DNA of 64,000 bases, taken from contig JAFKGD010000006.1 of assembly GCA_017307855.1 (NCBI GenBank), positions 1 to 64,000 on the forward strand, in the 5' to 3' direction. The notes under the pieces were generated by a model. The model did not search any database, was not told the DNA's origin, and saw nothing but the letters and a program-made list of their open reading frames with translations. The DNA comes from Burkholderiales bacterium. GTDB taxonomy: Bacteria; Pseudomonadota; Gammaproteobacteria; Burkholderiales; Burkholderiaceae_C. Shown here piece by piece: positions 1 to 10,039 of the stretch; positions within the stretch are counted from its first letter, which is position 1, and the number at the start of each line of letters is the position of its first letter. A program made the position numbers and the translations under genes.

Positions 1-146
1 TGGTCATACGCCTTGGCTTCGCCGCCGAAGGCCTTCGAGAGCACCGTCGTGATCGCCGCCGTCAGCGTCGTCTTGCCGTGGTCCACGTGACCAATCGTGC
101 CCACGTTCACGTGGGGCTTCGTACGTTCGAACTTGCCTTTTGCCAT
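1..146 (-). CDS. tuf: Elongation factor Tu, N-terminal fragment (cut by window edge)
   Basis: EF-Tu is the GTPase that carries aminoacyl-tRNA to the ribosomal A site. Only the first 48 codons lie in the window; the gene runs off its left edge. The visible protein starts [20 protein letters not shown] and goes straight into the P-loop GHVDHGKTT (about residues 19-27), which is diagnostic for EF-Tu. It is the last gene of the minus-strand rpsL-rpsG-fusA-tuf series, the usual bacterial str operon order, 142 nt after fusA. The start at 146 is fixed by the conserved N-terminus. Confidence 0.97.
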   Translation of the reverse strand, partial: MAKGKFERTKPHVNVGTIGHVDHGKTTLTAAITTVLSKAFGGEAKAYD

Positions 147-256
147 TTTTCAATCCTTGAAAGAGCAATGCCCGTGTGATGGTTTAACGTCTGCACCGTG
201 TTGCTGAATCCCCCGCCACGGGCAACGAGGGGCACACGATCGCAGACAAAATGAAG

Positions 257-282
257 AAGCCGGGCGGCTGACCACCCGGCTT
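257..282 (-). other. Hairpin between fusA and tuf
   Basis: Eight-base arms AAGCCGGG and CCCGGCTT flank a 10-nt loop, seven nt past the fusA stop codon. On the minus strand it is followed by CTTCATTTTG, a poor U-tract. It may be a weak terminator, a processing site or an attenuator that sets tuf level relative to fusA. It is not convincing as a full intrinsic terminator. Confidence 0.35.
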
Positions 283-288
283 GCGAAC

Positions 289-2391
289 TTACTTGGCGCG
301 AGCCGCGACAATCGCTTCCGACACGTTGCGCGGAGCCTCGGCGTAGTGCTTGAACTCCATCGTGTACGTGGCGCGACCTTGCGTGGCCGAGCGCAGCGAC
401 GTCGAGTAGCCGAACATTTCCGACAGCGGCACTTCGGCCTTGATGGCCTTGCCACCGCCGACCATGTCGTCCATGCCCTGCACCATGCCGCGGCGGGACG
501 ACAGGTCGCCCATCACGGTACCGGCGTAGTCTTCCGGCGTCTCGACTTCCACGGCCATCATGGGCTCGAGGATGACGGGGCTGGCCTTGCGGCAGCCTTC
601 CTTGAAACCGAAGATGGCGGCCATCTTGAACGCCAGTTCGTTTGAGTCCACGTCGTGGTAGGAGCCGAAGTGCAGCGTGACCTTGACGTCGACCACCGGA
701 TAGCCGGCGAGCACGCCCTGGTTCACGGCTTCATTGATGCCCTTTTCCACGGCCGGGATGAATTCACGAGGAACCACACCGCCCTTGATGGCGTCGACGA
801 ACTCGATGCCCTTGCCGGCTTCGTTCGGCTCGATCTTGAGCACGACGTGGCCGTACTGGCCCTTGCCGCCCGACTGGCGCACGAACTTGCCTTCGGCCTC
901 TTCCACCGTCTTGCGAATGGTTTCGCGGTAGGCCACCTGGGGCTTGCCCACGTTGGCTTCCACGCCAAATTCGCGCTTCATGCGGTCCACGATGATTTCG
1001 AGGTGGAGCTCGCCCATGCCCGAAATGATGGTCTGGCCGGACTCTTCGTCGGTCTTCACGCGGAAGGACGGATCTTCGGCCGCCAGGCGGCCCAGCGCCA
1101 GACCCATCTTTTCCTGGTCGGTCTTGGTCTTGGGCTCGACGGCCTGGGCGATCACGGGCTCGGGGAACACCATGCGCTCGAGCGTGACGATCGAATCCGG
1201 ATCGCACAGGGTTTCGCCCGTGGTCACGTCCTTCAGGCCCACGCAGGCAGCGATGTCGCCGGCGCGGATCTCGTCCACCTCCAGGCGCTCGTTGGCGTGC
1301 ATCTGCACGATACGGCCGATGCGCTCCTTCTTGCCCTTCACGGGGTTGTAGACGGTGTCGCCCTTGGAGAGCACGCCCGAATACACACGCACGAAGGTCA
1401 GCTGGCCGACGAACGGGTCGGTCATGAGCTTGAAAGCGAGAGCCGAGAACTTCTCGCCGTCGTCAGCCTTGCGGCTGGTTTCCTTCTCGTCTTCATCGGT
1501 ACCGGCCACCGGGGGGATGTCCACCGGCGACGGCAGGTAATCGATCACCGCGTCGAGCATGCGCTGCACGCCCTTGTTCTTGAACGCGGTACCGCACAGC
1601 ATCGGCTGGATTTCGGTGGCAATCGTGCGCGTGCGCAGGCCGAGCTTGATCTCGTCCTCGGAGAGGTCACCCTCTTCCAGGTACTTGTTCATCAGCTCTT
1701 CCGACGCTTCGGCAGCAGCCTCGACCATCTTCTCGCGCCATTCCTTGGCGGATTCGAGCAGCTCGGCCGGGATTTCCTGGTAGTCGAACTTCATGCCCTG
1801 CGAGGCCTCGTCCCAGATGATGGCCTTCATCTTGAGCAGGTCGACCACGCCGGTGAAGTTTTCTTCCGCGCCGATGGGAATCACGACGGGCACGGGGTTG
1901 GCCTTCAGGCGCAGCTTCATCTGGTCATGAACCTTGAAGAAGTTCGCGCCGGTACGGTCCATCTTGTTGACGAACGCAAGGCGGGGCACCTTGTACTTGT
2001 TGGCCTGGCGCCAGACGGTTTCCGACTGGGGCTGAACGCCACCCACGGCGCAATACACCATGCAGGCGCCGTCGAGCACGCGCATGGAACGCTCCACCTC
2101 GATGGTGAAGTCCACGTGGCCCGGGGTGTCGATGATGTTGAAACGGTGCTCCGGGTAGGACATGTCCATGCCCTTCCAGAAGCAGGTGGTGGCAGCGGAC
2201 GTGATCGTGATGCCACGCTCCTGCTCCTGCTCCATCCAGTCCATCGTGGCCGCGCCATCGTGCACTTCGCCGATCTTGTGGTTCACGCCGGTGTAGAACA
2301 GGATGCGCTCGGTCGTGGTGGTCTTGCCGGCGTCGATGTGCGCCGAGATACCGATATTGCGATAGCGCTCGATGGGTGTCTTGCGAGCCAT
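289..2391 (-). CDS. fusA: Elongation factor G
   Basis: EF-G is the GTPase that drives ribosomal translocation and, with ribosome recycling factor, subunit splitting. The 700-residue protein has the family's usual length. The G domain is visible at the N-terminus: P-loop [10 protein letters not shown] near residues 17-26, switch region [18 protein letters not shown] (G3) and NKMD (G4). Domains II-V follow, with the conserved GMGELHLEI stretch in domain III. It lies between rpsG and tuf in the str operon, 121 nt after rpsG. Nothing unusual was seen. The start is supported by [18 protein letters not shown], the standard EF-G N-terminus. Confidence 0.98.
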   Translation of the reverse strand: MARKTPIERYRNIGISAHIDAGKTTTTERILFYTGVNHKIGEVHDGAATMDWMEQEQERGITITSAATTCFWKGMDMSYPEHRFNIIDTPGHVDFTIEVERSMRVLDGACMVYCAVGGVQPQSETVWRQANKYKVPRLAFVNKMDRTGANFFKVHDQMKLRLKANPVPVVIPIGAEENFTGVVDLLKMKAIIWDEASQGMKFDYQEIPAELLESAKEWREKMVEAAAEASEELMNKYLEEGDLSEDEIKLGLRTRTIATEIQPMLCGTAFKNKGVQRMLDAVIDYLPSPVDIPPVAGTDEDEKETSRKADDGEKFSALAFKLMTDPFVGQLTFVRVYSGVLSKGDTVYNPVKGKKERIGRIVQMHANERLEVDEIRAGDIAACVGLKDVTTGETLCDPDSIVTLERMVFPEPVIAQAVEPKTKTDQEKMGLALGRLAAEDPSFRVKTDEESGQTIISGMGELHLEIIVDRMKREFGVEANVGKPQVAYRETIRKTVEEAEGKFVRQSGGKGQYGHVVLKIEPNEAGKGIEFVDAIKGGVVPREFIPAVEKGINEAVNQGVLAGYPVVDVKVTLHFGSYHDVDSNELAFKMAAIFGFKEGCRKASPVILEPMMAVEVETPEDYAGTVMGDLSSRRGMVQGMDDMVGGGKAIKAEVPLSEMFGYSTSLRSATQGRATYTMEFKHYAEAPRNVSEAIVAARAK

Positions 2392-2512
2392 GATGGAAAT
2401 TCCTTAAGGGTTGGGCGTCCGGCGCCACGGCGTGGCACGGAGCACCCAGAAACATGGGGGCGCGCAGGCGAACGGCAAGCTGCCGCCCGCTTTGCGCGCC
2501 GACCGGAAGCGC

Positions 2513-2986
2513 TTAGAAGCGGAAGTGGCTGAAAGCCTTGTTGGCTTCGGCCATGCGGTGGACTTCGTCGCGCTTCTTCATCGCGCCGCCACGGCCTTCG
2601 GTGGCCTCGAGCAGCTCGTTGGCCAGGCGCTGGGCCATGGACTTCTCACCGCGCTTGCGGGCGGCTTCCTTGATCCAGCGCATCGACAGCGCCAGACGGC
2701 GCACGGGGCGCACTTCGACCGGGACCTGGTAGTTGGCACCGCCCACGCGGCGGGACTTCACTTCGACCATGGGCTTGACGTTGTTGATGGCAACAACGAA
2801 GGCTTCCAGGGGGTCCTTGTCGGGGTTCTTCTTCTCGATCAGGTCGAGCGCACCGTAGATGATGCGCTCGGCGACGGCTTTCTTGCCGCCTTCCATGATC
2901 ACGTTCATGAACTTCGACAGTTCGACATTGCCGTACTTGGGATCCGGCAGGATTTCACGTTTAGGGACTTCGCGACGACGTGGCAT
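2513..2986 (-). CDS. rpsG: 30S ribosomal protein S7
   Basis: S7 is a primary 16S rRNA-binding protein that nucleates the 3' major (head) domain of the 30S subunit. The protein begins [20 protein letters not shown] and is 157 residues, the normal length. An in-frame ATG 27 nt further upstream exists, but the AGAGGTG Shine-Dalgarno just before position 2986 and family alignment choose the shorter start. The C-terminus AFSHFRF is typical of betaproteobacterial S7. Second gene of the str operon; in E. coli S7 represses translation of this operon, but I could not verify an S7 target site here. Confidence 0.97.
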   Translation of the reverse strand: MPRRREVPKREILPDPKYGNVELSKFMNVIMEGGKKAVAERIIYGALDLIEKKNPDKDPLEAFVVAINNVKPMVEVKSRRVGGANYQVPVEVRPVRRLALSMRWIKEAARKRGEKSMAQRLANELLEATEGRGGAMKKRDEVHRMAEANKAFSHFRF

Positions 2987-3144
2987 TTGTTCACCTCTTG
3001 CTTCAGTTGGCACCGTCTTCCGGCACCGCGAGAGCCATCAGGACCCTCACTTACTCGACCCACGCGGACCATCCGCGCTCCGGGTCACTCCGTCCGACAC
3101 CGCCAGCCAGGGCGATTCGAACACCGATACATGACAGAAGGGCT

Positions 3145-3522
3145 TCAGGCCTTCTTGGGGCGCTTGGCGCCGTACTTGGAGCGCGCCTGCTTGCGATCCT
3201 TCACGCCTTGCAGGTCCAGCGAACCGCGGACGATGTGGTAACGCACACCGGGCAGATCCTTGACACGACCGCCGCGAACCAGCACCACGCTGTGTTCCTG
3301 CAGGTTGTGACCTTCGCCGCCGATGTAGGAAATGACTTCGAAGCCGTTGGTCAGACGAACCTTGGCCACCTTGCGGAGCGCGGAGTTCGGCTTCTTGGGC
3401 GTCGTGGTGTACACACGGGTGCACACGCCACGGCGCTGCGGCGAGTTCTGCATCGCGGGGCTCTTGGATTTGGTCTTTTCGACCTCCCGGCCCTGACGCA
3501 CCAGTTGATTGATGGTTGGCAT
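3145..3522 (-). CDS. rpsL: 30S ribosomal protein S12
   Basis: S12 sits at the decoding centre and influences translational accuracy. The 125-residue product carries the family signatures [14 protein letters not shown] and [13 protein letters not shown]. Lysines are present at positions 43 and 88, the two sites where substitutions classically give streptomycin resistance, so this allele looks wild type there. First gene of the str operon, with a convincing promoter 72-100 nt upstream on the minus strand and a short leader. Confidence 0.98.
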   Translation of the reverse strand: MPTINQLVRQGREVEKTKSKSPAMQNSPQRRGVCTRVYTTTPKKPNSALRKVAKVRLTNGFEVISYIGGEGHNLQEHSVVLVRGGRVKDLPGVRYHIVRGSLDLQGVKDRKQARSKYGAKRPKKA

Positions 3523-3593
3523 TGAAAAACGTCCCTAAACGTTTGAAAACTAACGAAAACGTGAATCCCTTCGGAATTTCCGAAAAGCCTTCG

Positions 3594-3622
3594 AGTGTAG
3601 CAGTTCGTCGGTCCCGCAGCAA
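3594..3622 (-). promoter_or_regulatory. Sigma-70-type promoter of the str operon
   Basis: On the minus strand, -35 TTGCTG (3617-3622), a 17-nt spacer and -10 TACACT (3594-3599) lie upstream of rpsL. The predicted start near 3587 gives a leader of about 65 nt. It is the only good promoter match in the dacA-like/rpsL gap. Not experimentally supported here. Confidence 0.6.
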
Positions 3623-3665
3623 ACCTGCCGGACTGCGGCAAGTTAGTTGATGCTTGCTTACGGAA

Positions 3666-4814
3666 TCACTGAATCCACAGGCGGATCGCATCCCAGGCCC
3701 GGCCGAGAATGCCCGCCTGCGCCACCGGCTCGAGCACCTGCAGCGGCACGTCGGCCAGGGGTTGGCCGTCCAGCGTGACCTTGAGCGACCCCACCGCCTG
3801 ACCCTTGGAGAATGGCGCCACCAGCGGCTCGGGCCGCACCAGTTGCGTCTGCACCTTGCCGGCACTGCCGGCCGGCACGGCCACGACGATCGGTTCGGTC
3901 CGTCCCAGCTTGAGGGTGCGGCCCTGGCCCTTCCAGACCGCCGGTGTCGCAGCCGGCTGATTGCCGTCAAACAGCTTGACCCCCTCGTAGGCCGTGAAGC
4001 CCCAGTTCAGCAGCTTTTGCGCTTCGTTGGCGCGCGCATTCTCGCTGGCCGTCCCCAGCACGATAGCCACGATGCGGCGGCCGGCCAGATTGGGGAAGTC
4101 GCGCTTGGCGGTGGCCACGAGGCAGTAGCCGGCGGCGTTGGTGTGACCGGTCTTGAGGCCGTCGACCGTGGGATCGCGGAACAGCAGCAGGTTGCGGTTG
4201 GTGTCGTTGGCCGCCGGCGTGCCCTCGTAGCGGTAGCGCTTGATCGAGTAATAGTGCATGTACTCGGGGAAGTCATGCATCAGCCGCGAGGCCAGCACGC
4301 CCAGGTCGCGCGCCGTGGTGACGTGCCCGGCCTCGGTCAGGCCCTCCGGGTTGCGGTAGGTGGTGCCGGTCATGCCCAGCGCCTTGGCCTGGTCGTTCAT
4401 GAGCTGCACGAAGCGCTCGACCGTGCCGCCGACCGCCTCGGCCAGCGCCACGGTGGCGTCGTTGCCCGACTGGACCACCATGCCCTTGATCAGGTCGTCC
4501 ACCGGCACGCGCATCTTGGGGTCGATGAACATGCGCGAGCCGGGCATCTTCCACGCGCGCTCGCTCACGGGCATGGCCTGCTGCAGGTCGATCTTCTTCG
4601 AGCGCAGGGCGTCGAACACCAGATAGCCCGTCATGAGCTTGGTGAGCGATGCCGGCTCCACCGGCACCTCGGCATCCTTGGCTGCCAGCGTCTGGTTGGC
4701 GCTGACGTCGAGCACGAGGTAGCTGCGCGCGGCCACTTCGGGTGGCTGTGGAACCTGGGCGTGGGCGACAAGACAGGACGAAGCGAGCAGCAGGGCAGCG
4801 AGGATGCGTTTCAT
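3666..4814 (-). CDS. D-alanyl-D-alanine carboxypeptidase (PBP5/6 family)
   Basis: A low-molecular-weight penicillin-binding protein that trims the terminal D-Ala from peptidoglycan pentapeptides in the periplasm. The 382-residue protein starts with a Sec signal peptide (MKRILAALLLASSCLVAHAQ). It shows the three active-site motifs of the S11 family: S-x-x-K as SLTK, SGN as QSGND, and KTG as LKTGHT. A PBP5 C-terminal beta domain follows, and the last residues (ILGRAWDAIRLWIQ) form a likely amphipathic membrane anchor. The frame stays open upstream to 5234, but the signal peptide fixes the start at 4814. It would be called dacA or dacC. It lies 101 nt after the alpha/beta hydrolase gene on the same strand. 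Confidence 0.93.
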   Translation of the reverse strand: MKRILAALLLASSCLVAHAQVPQPPEVAARSYLVLDVSANQTLAAKDAEVPVEPASLTKLMTGYLVFDALRSKKIDLQQAMPVSERAWKMPGSRMFIDPKMRVPVDDLIKGMVVQSGNDATVALAEAVGGTVERFVQLMNDQAKALGMTGTTYRNPEGLTEAGHVTTARDLGVLASRLMHDFPEYMHYYSIKRYRYEGTPAANDTNRNLLLFRDPTVDGLKTGHTNAAGYCLVATAKRDFPNLAGRRIVAIVLGTASENARANEAQKLLNWGFTAYEGVKLFDGNQPAATPAVWKGQGRTLKLGRTEPIVVAVPAGSAGKVQTQLVRPEPLVAPFSKGQAVGSLKVTLDGQPLADVPLQVLEPVAQAGILGRAWDAIRLWIQ

Positions 4815-4915
4815 GGAGACTGGCGAGGACTGACGGCAGGAGCCGGAAACACCGGCGACGAAAACAGATGGCGGCGGGAGGGCCCACCGCCGCGAGGAAC
4901 AGCGGCGCGGGACGC

Positions 4916-5542
4916 TCAGGCGCGCAGGTGGCGCGCCACCACGTCCTTGAGCAGCGGCAATTGTCCGTGAAAGAAGTGGCCGCCCCCCGGGAAGACTGTG
5001 ACGGGCAGTGACTGCGGCCGCGCCCAGTCGAGCACGGAGGCCAGCGGCACCGTGTCGTCCTGCTCGCCATGCACGATCAGCGTGCGCGCGTGCAGTTCCT
5101 GGGGGATGGCCGCCACCTCGAAGCGCGAGGCGGCCGTTCCCACGAAAACCAGCCGTTCGATGGCGCGCGCAGGCCAGAGTTCCGCCAGCGTGCGGCTGGC
5201 CACGAACGAGCCGAAAGAGAAGCCCGCCAGACACAGCGCGCCACCGGGTGCCACGCTGCGCACCACCGCCAGGAAGTCCTCGGCCTCGCCACGGCCCTCG
5301 TCATGCGTACCTTCGCTGGCCCCCACGCCCCGGAAGTTGAAGCGCACGGCACGCCAGCCGCACTGGACGAAGGCGCGCGCGAGCGTCTGCACCACCTTGT
5401 TGTCCATGGTGCCGCCGAACAGCGGATGCGGATGCGCGATGACGGCCGTGCCCAGGGGCTCCTGCCCGGCCGGCACGTCGATCAGGGCCTCGATCCGGCC
5501 TGCGGCGCCGGAGATTTCCAGGCGTTCGGTCTGGCGGTTCAC
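4916..5542 (-). CDS. Alpha/beta hydrolase
   Basis: A cytosolic serine hydrolase of about 208 residues with no signal peptide; the substrate is unknown. A compact alpha/beta-hydrolase core is visible: oxyanion-side HPHPLFGG near residue 37, nucleophile elbow GFSFGS with Ser109, acidic candidate Asp162/163 in GEQDDTVP, and His189 in PGGGHFF. This small type is common in proteobacteria and often annotated only as alpha/beta hydrolase or dienelactone-hydrolase-like. It starts 10 nt after the ferredoxin gene, so the two are probably co-transcribed from hemJ onward. Confidence 0.85.
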   Translation of the reverse strand: MNRQTERLEISGAAGRIEALIDVPAGQEPLGTAVIAHPHPLFGGTMDNKVVQTLARAFVQCGWRAVRFNFRGVGASEGTHDEGRGEAEDFLAVVRSVAPGGALCLAGFSFGSFVASRTLAELWPARAIERLVFVGTAASRFEVAAIPQELHARTLIVHGEQDDTVPLASVLDWARPQSLPVTVFPGGGHFFHGQLPLLKDVVARHLRA

Positions 5543-5552
5543 ACGCCCGCCC

Positions 5553-5903
5553 TCAGCGTCCGACGTGCGGCGGGGTCAGCAGCCGCTCGACCACCTCGCC
5601 GCGCTTGAGGTGCGATTCGACGATCTCGTCGATGTCGTCCTTGTCCACATACGTGTACCAGACGGCCTCGGGGTAGACCACGGCGATCGGCCCGCCCGCA
5701 CAGCGGTCGAGGCAGCCGGCCTTGTTGACGCGCACCTTGCCCGGGCCTGACAGGCCGGCCGCTTTCACGCTGGCCTTGCAGTGGTCGAAGGCATCCTGGG
5801 CACGGTGCCGCGCGCAGCTGTCTTCGCCGCCCTTGCGTTCATTGAGGCAGAAAAAAATGTGCCGGCCGTAGTAGGAGGCCGGCGTCTCGGGTGCGTTGGG
5901 CAT
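5553..5903 (-). CDS. Thioredoxin-fold (2Fe-2S) ferredoxin
   Basis: A small (116-residue) ferredoxin of the thioredoxin-like [2Fe-2S] class, probably an electron carrier. Four cysteines sit where the family ligates the cluster: C in IFFCLNERKGG, C in EDSCARH, and the pair in GCLDRCAGGP. The ATG at 5903 gives the natural N-terminus before RHIFFCLN. It is 10 nt after the VanZ-like gene and 10 nt before the hydrolase gene, consistent with one transcript. A link to heme synthesis through upstream hemJ is only suggested by position. Confidence 0.88.
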   Translation of the reverse strand: MPNAPETPASYYGRHIFFCLNERKGGEDSCARHRAQDAFDHCKASVKAAGLSGPGKVRVNKAGCLDRCAGGPIAVVYPEAVWYTYVDKDDIDEIVESHLKRGEVVERLLTPPHVGR

Positions 5904-5913
5904 GGTGCCAATT

Positions 5914-7017
5914 CTAGTTTTCGCGCTCGCGCCGTGACAGCACCACCAGCACATATGCGAGCGTGGCGTAGGGCCAGACCCAGCCCAGCCACTGCGCCAG
6001 GCCGTGGAAGTGGATGAAGCGCCCCTGCTCCCACACCTGCAGCGTCTGCGCGAAATAGGCGCTGGTGGGCGCCTGATTGAGCACGGACAGCCCCACGCCC
6101 AGCGCCAGCAACAGCACGGCCGCGCAACCGCGGCGCGGCAGCACCAGCGCCAGCAGCGCGAACAATGCTGCGGCAGCCATGCCGGCCTCGGCCGCCGGCG
6201 TGATCCATTCCCACGCATTCGCGGGTCCGAAGCTCAGCGCCGCCGACAGGCAGGTCACGCCCAGCCCGCTCGCGCCCACGGCGGCCGCCAGCACCGCCCG
6301 GCGCGCGGGTGAGCGCATCACGCTGTAGCCCAGAAGACATGGCGCCAACAGGCCCAGCGCCACGCACAGCGCTTCGGCGCCCGGCACCAGGGGCTGCAGT
6401 TCCGCGTAGCGCACGGGCACCCAGTCGAGGAAGGGTGTGTCCTCGAGCACGCGGCCCAGCCACGCCTCTAGCCGCTCGAAGACCTGGCCCAGCCCGAAAG
6501 GCACCGCGGCCGGGAACAGCAGCGCCACCGGCCACAGCGCCAGCAGCACCAGCGCGCCGCGTGCGTGCGGCGTGAACCAGCGCTCGCGGAAACGGCTCCA
6601 GCGCGCCAGTGCGCCCAGGGGCTCCAGCGCCACGGCCAGCAGCGCGCCCACGCCCGCGCCGCCGCTATTGAGCGCGAAATCCACATTCGACGGCACGCGC
6701 ATCGGCAGATAACTCTGCAGCGTCTCCATCAGCAGAGACAGCAGCGTCGCCGGAACGAACCCGAAAAGAAACGCACGCAGCGCGCCTGCGCGTGGCTGGC
6801 TGCGCAGCACCGCCAGGCTGCACAGGAATCCCAACGGGATATAGCCCGCCACATTGGAGACGAGGTCGAAGCCCGTCCAGTAACGCGGCAGCGGCGCCGT
6901 GAGGAAGGCCCAGGGCACGATGCCCTGATCGCGCCACTCACCAAACGGATACAGGCTGGCATAGACGATCAGAACCACCCAGGCCAGCGCGAGCGGCCAG
7001 GCGGAGGTCTTCTGCAT
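5914..7017 (-). CDS. VanZ family membrane protein
   Basis: A polytopic inner-membrane protein (367 residues, about ten hydrophobic segments). The N-terminal part (ASLYPFGEWR, then a helix pair and the NVDFALNSGGAG stretch) matches the VanZ-like domain seen in many proteobacterial proteins. The C-terminal half is further hydrophobic sequence without a motif I recognise. VanZ confers low-level teicoplanin resistance in enterococci, but such chromosomal homologues are generally of unknown function and should not be read as resistance genes. The chosen start (MQKTSAWPLALAW) begins the first transmembrane helix. It lies 19 nt after hemJ. Confidence 0.8.
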   Translation of the reverse strand: MQKTSAWPLALAWVVLIVYASLYPFGEWRDQGIVPWAFLTAPLPRYWTGFDLVSNVAGYIPLGFLCSLAVLRSQPRAGALRAFLFGFVPATLLSLLMETLQSYLPMRVPSNVDFALNSGGAGVGALLAVALEPLGALARWSRFRERWFTPHARGALVLLALWPVALLFPAAVPFGLGQVFERLEAWLGRVLEDTPFLDWVPVRYAELQPLVPGAEALCVALGLLAPCLLGYSVMRSPARRAVLAAAVGASGLGVTCLSAALSFGPANAWEWITPAAEAGMAAAALFALLALVLPRRGCAAVLLLALGVGLSVLNQAPTSAYFAQTLQVWEQGRFIHFHGLAQWLGWVWPYATLAYVLVVLSRREREN

Positions 7018-7036
7018 GCCGCCCTCTCCCGCGCGG

Positions 7037-7477
7037 TCAGAACGGCTTGACCACCACCAGCACCACCGCTGCCACGAGCAGCAGCACCGGCACCTCATTG
7101 AACCAGCGGTACCAGCGGTGGCCACGCGTGTTCTCGTTGCGCTCGAACCGCTTCAGCAGGCGCACACAGCCATGGTGGTATCCCAGCACCAGCAGCACGA
7201 TCGTGAGTTTGGCGTGCATCCAGCCGTTCCCCGGACCGCGGCCGATGCCGTAGACCATCCATAGCCACAGGCCCAGCACCAGTGCCGGCACTGCCAGAAG
7301 ATGTGTGAACCGCATCAGCTTGCGCGCCATCAGCAGCAGGCGTTCGCGCTCGCGCACCGACTCGGGCGGCACTTCGCGCGGAATCTGTGCAAGGTTGACG
7401 AAGATGCGCGGCAGGTAGAACAGGCCAGCGAACCAGCTGGCCACGAACACGATGTGGAAGGCTTTGACCCAGAGCAT
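7037..7477 (-). CDS. hemJ: Protoporphyrinogen IX oxidase HemJ
   Basis: HemJ (UPF0093) oxidises protoporphyrinogen IX to protoporphyrin IX, the penultimate step of heme synthesis, in the inner membrane. The 146-residue protein has four hydrophobic segments. It carries the conserved early histidine in MLWVKAFHIVFVASW and the conserved lysine in GWMHAKLTIVLLV that the family needs. It is divergent from hemB, another heme gene, which strengthens the assignment. Translation from 7477 is chosen because the N-terminus then aligns with the family; the open frame continues upstream through a terminator hairpin. Confidence 0.9.
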   Translation of the reverse strand: MLWVKAFHIVFVASWFAGLFYLPRIFVNLAQIPREVPPESVRERERLLLMARKLMRFTHLLAVPALVLGLWLWMVYGIGRGPGNGWMHAKLTIVLLVLGYHHGCVRLLKRFERNENTRGHRWYRWFNEVPVLLLVAAVVLVVVKPF

Positions 7478-7508
7478 GCGTTCGAGTGTAGGTGCGAGCG
7501 GCCGCGAC

Positions 7509-7537
7509 AAAAAAAAGCCCGGCGGATGCCGCCGGGC
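7509..7537 (-). terminator. Intrinsic terminator upstream of hemJ
   Basis: Perfect 9-bp stem (GCCCGGCGG and CCGCCGGGC) with a 3-nt loop, followed on the minus strand by eight uridines. It lies 32 nt upstream of the hemJ start, pointing the same way, so it ends a transcript that begins inside the hemJ-hemB gap. That transcript could be a small RNA or an attenuated hemJ leader. Confidence 0.8.
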
Positions 7538-7608
7538 CATGGAAGCCTTTTTGCTGTCACACATCAAGGCGCCCGCTCAGGGAGGAAAAGCGGGGGGCGC
7601 GAACGCCC
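7509..7608 (-). ncRNA. Candidate small RNA or attenuated leader in the hemJ-hemB gap
   Basis: Between a promoter-like pair (7615-7643) and the terminator at 7509-7537 lies about 100 nt of minus-strand sequence. It contains a GC hairpin (around 7590-7608), a pyrimidine tract CTTTTCCTCCC that could pair with Shine-Dalgarno sequences, and the 3' terminator with its U-tract. This is the layout of an Hfq-type sRNA. An alternative is that full-length read-through serves as the hemJ leader. The gap 7478-7814 (337 nt) otherwise holds only the hemB start region. Confidence 0.4.
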
Positions 7609-7614
7609 GCGGGA

Positions 7615-7643
7615 AATTTAACAAAGCTCACAGTTCACTACAA
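7615..7643 (-). promoter_or_regulatory. Putative promoter of the hemJ-side transcript
   Basis: Minus-strand -35 TTGTAG (7638-7643), a 17-nt spacer, and -10 TAAATT (7615-7620). It lies in an AT-richer patch of the divergent gap, with a predicted start near 7608. Confidence 0.4.
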
Positions 7644-7727
7644 GTCGCGCGTCGCGCTTTTTTTCCAGCTGCGATGAATGTAAGAGGCCATGCGCGCATC
7701 AGAAGTAATCCATTAGTTGGCACATGA

Positions 7728-8825
<1,098 letters not shown>

Positions 8826-8846
8826 CCCCGCAACCACCGCGCCCCG

Positions 8847-9935
8847 ATGCAGATCATCGAATTCAGCCCCGGCACGCTGCGCTTCGTCGAGCACCTGCCC
8901 GAGCAGATGCCCGCCGGCGGCTTCGTCTGGATCTATCTCGACCGATCCGCGTTCGAGCGCGAACTGCCGCAGCTGCAGCACGCGGCCACGCGGCTGGGCG
9001 GTTCGCAGTTGCTGGATCTGCACTGCGCCGACCTGGTCAACGCGGCGCATCCGTCGCACTACGACTACACCTCCATCTACGACCTGATCATCTTCAGGCG
9101 GCTGGCCACGCGGGAAGATACGGCCGAGCCGCCGGCCAACGGCATCGCCCCGGGTGCTCCGCTGCGGCAGATCCGCACGCACGCCGTCGGCTTCGCGGTG
9201 TTCGACCGCCTGCTGATCTCGGTGCATCCGGATGGCTGCTTCACCGCCCGCGCCTTCATCGAGCGCTACCTGGCGGACGCCATCCAGGCCGAGGGCCTCA
9301 CGGCCGCCGCGCGCAACCGGCTGCCCAGCAGCCCGGCCGACCTGATGCTGCGCATGGTGAACGTGATGGTCGACAGCTACCTCGACCTGCGCAAGCAGCT
9401 CACGGCGCAGCTCGATTACTGGCAGCAGGAACTGCTGCGCCCGCGCTCCCAGTTCGCCGACTGGAACGCGCTGATGACCGCCCGCAACGAGCTGCACACG
9501 CTGGAAGACCTCTGCGAAGAGCAGCATGACGCCATGCAGGAGTGGCTCGACACGCTGCGCGAGCAGCCGTCCACGGCCATGAGCCAGTCCGAGCGCGACG
9601 GCCTCGTCGCGCGCTCGCGCGACGTGATCGAGCACATCGAGCGCGTGGTGCACCATGTGCGCCGGCTGGAGCAGAACGCCGAGACGGTGGTGCAGATCCA
9701 CTTCTCCGCGCAGAGCAACCGCACCAACGACATCATGCGCACGCTCACGGCGCTCACCGCGGTGTTCCTGCCGCTCAACCTCATCGCGGGCATCTTCGGC
9801 ATGAACTTCGAATTCATCCCGCTGCTGCACACGCAGGGCGGCTTCTGGTGGGCCATGGGCGCGATGGCAGCGATCGCCATCGGCCTGATCGCCGTGTTCC
9901 GCCGCAAGCGCTATCTGGCGCGAACGGGGCGTTGA
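8847..9935 (+). CDS. CorA family divalent cation transporter
   Basis: An inner-membrane channel for Mg2+ or related divalent cations. The 362-residue protein has the long soluble, helix-rich N-terminal domain and two C-terminal transmembrane helices. The signature GMN ends the first helix (AGIFGMNFEFIPLL), and a basic tail RRKRYLA follows the second. The GMN-x4-PLL loop is closer to the ZntB/CorA-like branch than to classical CorA (usually GMNxxxMPE), so the transported ion is uncertain. Probably co-transcribed with hemB. A repeat element begins one base after the stop codon. Confidence 0.87.
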   Translation: MQIIEFSPGTLRFVEHLPEQMPAGGFVWIYLDRSAFERELPQLQHAATRLGGSQLLDLHCADLVNAAHPSHYDYTSIYDLIIFRRLATREDTAEPPANGIAPGAPLRQIRTHAVGFAVFDRLLISVHPDGCFTARAFIERYLADAIQAEGLTAAARNRLPSSPADLMLRMVNVMVDSYLDLRKQLTAQLDYWQQELLRPRSQFADWNALMTARNELHTLEDLCEEQHDAMQEWLDTLREQPSTAMSQSERDGLVARSRDVIEHIERVVHHVRRLEQNAETVVQIHFSAQSNRTNDIMRTLTALTAVFLPLNLIAGIFGMNFEFIPLLHTQGGFWWAMGAMAAIAIGLIAVFRRKRYLARTGR

Positions 9936-10031
9936 GCCCCCACGTGCGCTCACTGCGTGTAGCACTCTGCCCCTGAAGAGGGCGCTCGCGTGGAGCCTCG
10001 GCATCGCCGAGGCATGACCGCGATGCGGTCA
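9936..10031. repeat. Dispersed repeat, copy A (three-hairpin element)
   Basis: Starts right after the corA stop and ends 9 nt before the stop of the convergent ferredoxin gene. It contains the shared core CACTGCGTGT (9951-9960). Next comes a perfect 8-bp stem GCCTCGGC/GCCGAGGC with a 3-nt loop (9995-10013), then a 7-bp stem TGACCGC/GCGGTCA with a 3-nt loop (10015-10031). Copies occur near 18.2, 42.4 and 46.5 kb. Confidence 0.8.
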
Positions 10032-10039
10032 GCGCCCGC

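Noticed and set aside
655-2532. Long open frame on the plus strand opposite fusA
   Set aside because: It is a mirror of EF-G codon structure in GC-rich DNA; His/Asp/Gly/Leu-rich, low-information sequence without any domain.
5914-7017. VanZ-like gene as an antibiotic resistance determinant
   Set aside because: Only the membrane domain is shared. No vanHAX or teicoplanin cluster is present, and homologues in proteobacteria are housekeeping or unknown.
7648-7666. GCGCG-T-CGCGC followed by a T-tract on the plus strand as a terminator
   Set aside because: The loop would be one base, so a usable stem is only about three pairs; no plus-strand gene precedes it.
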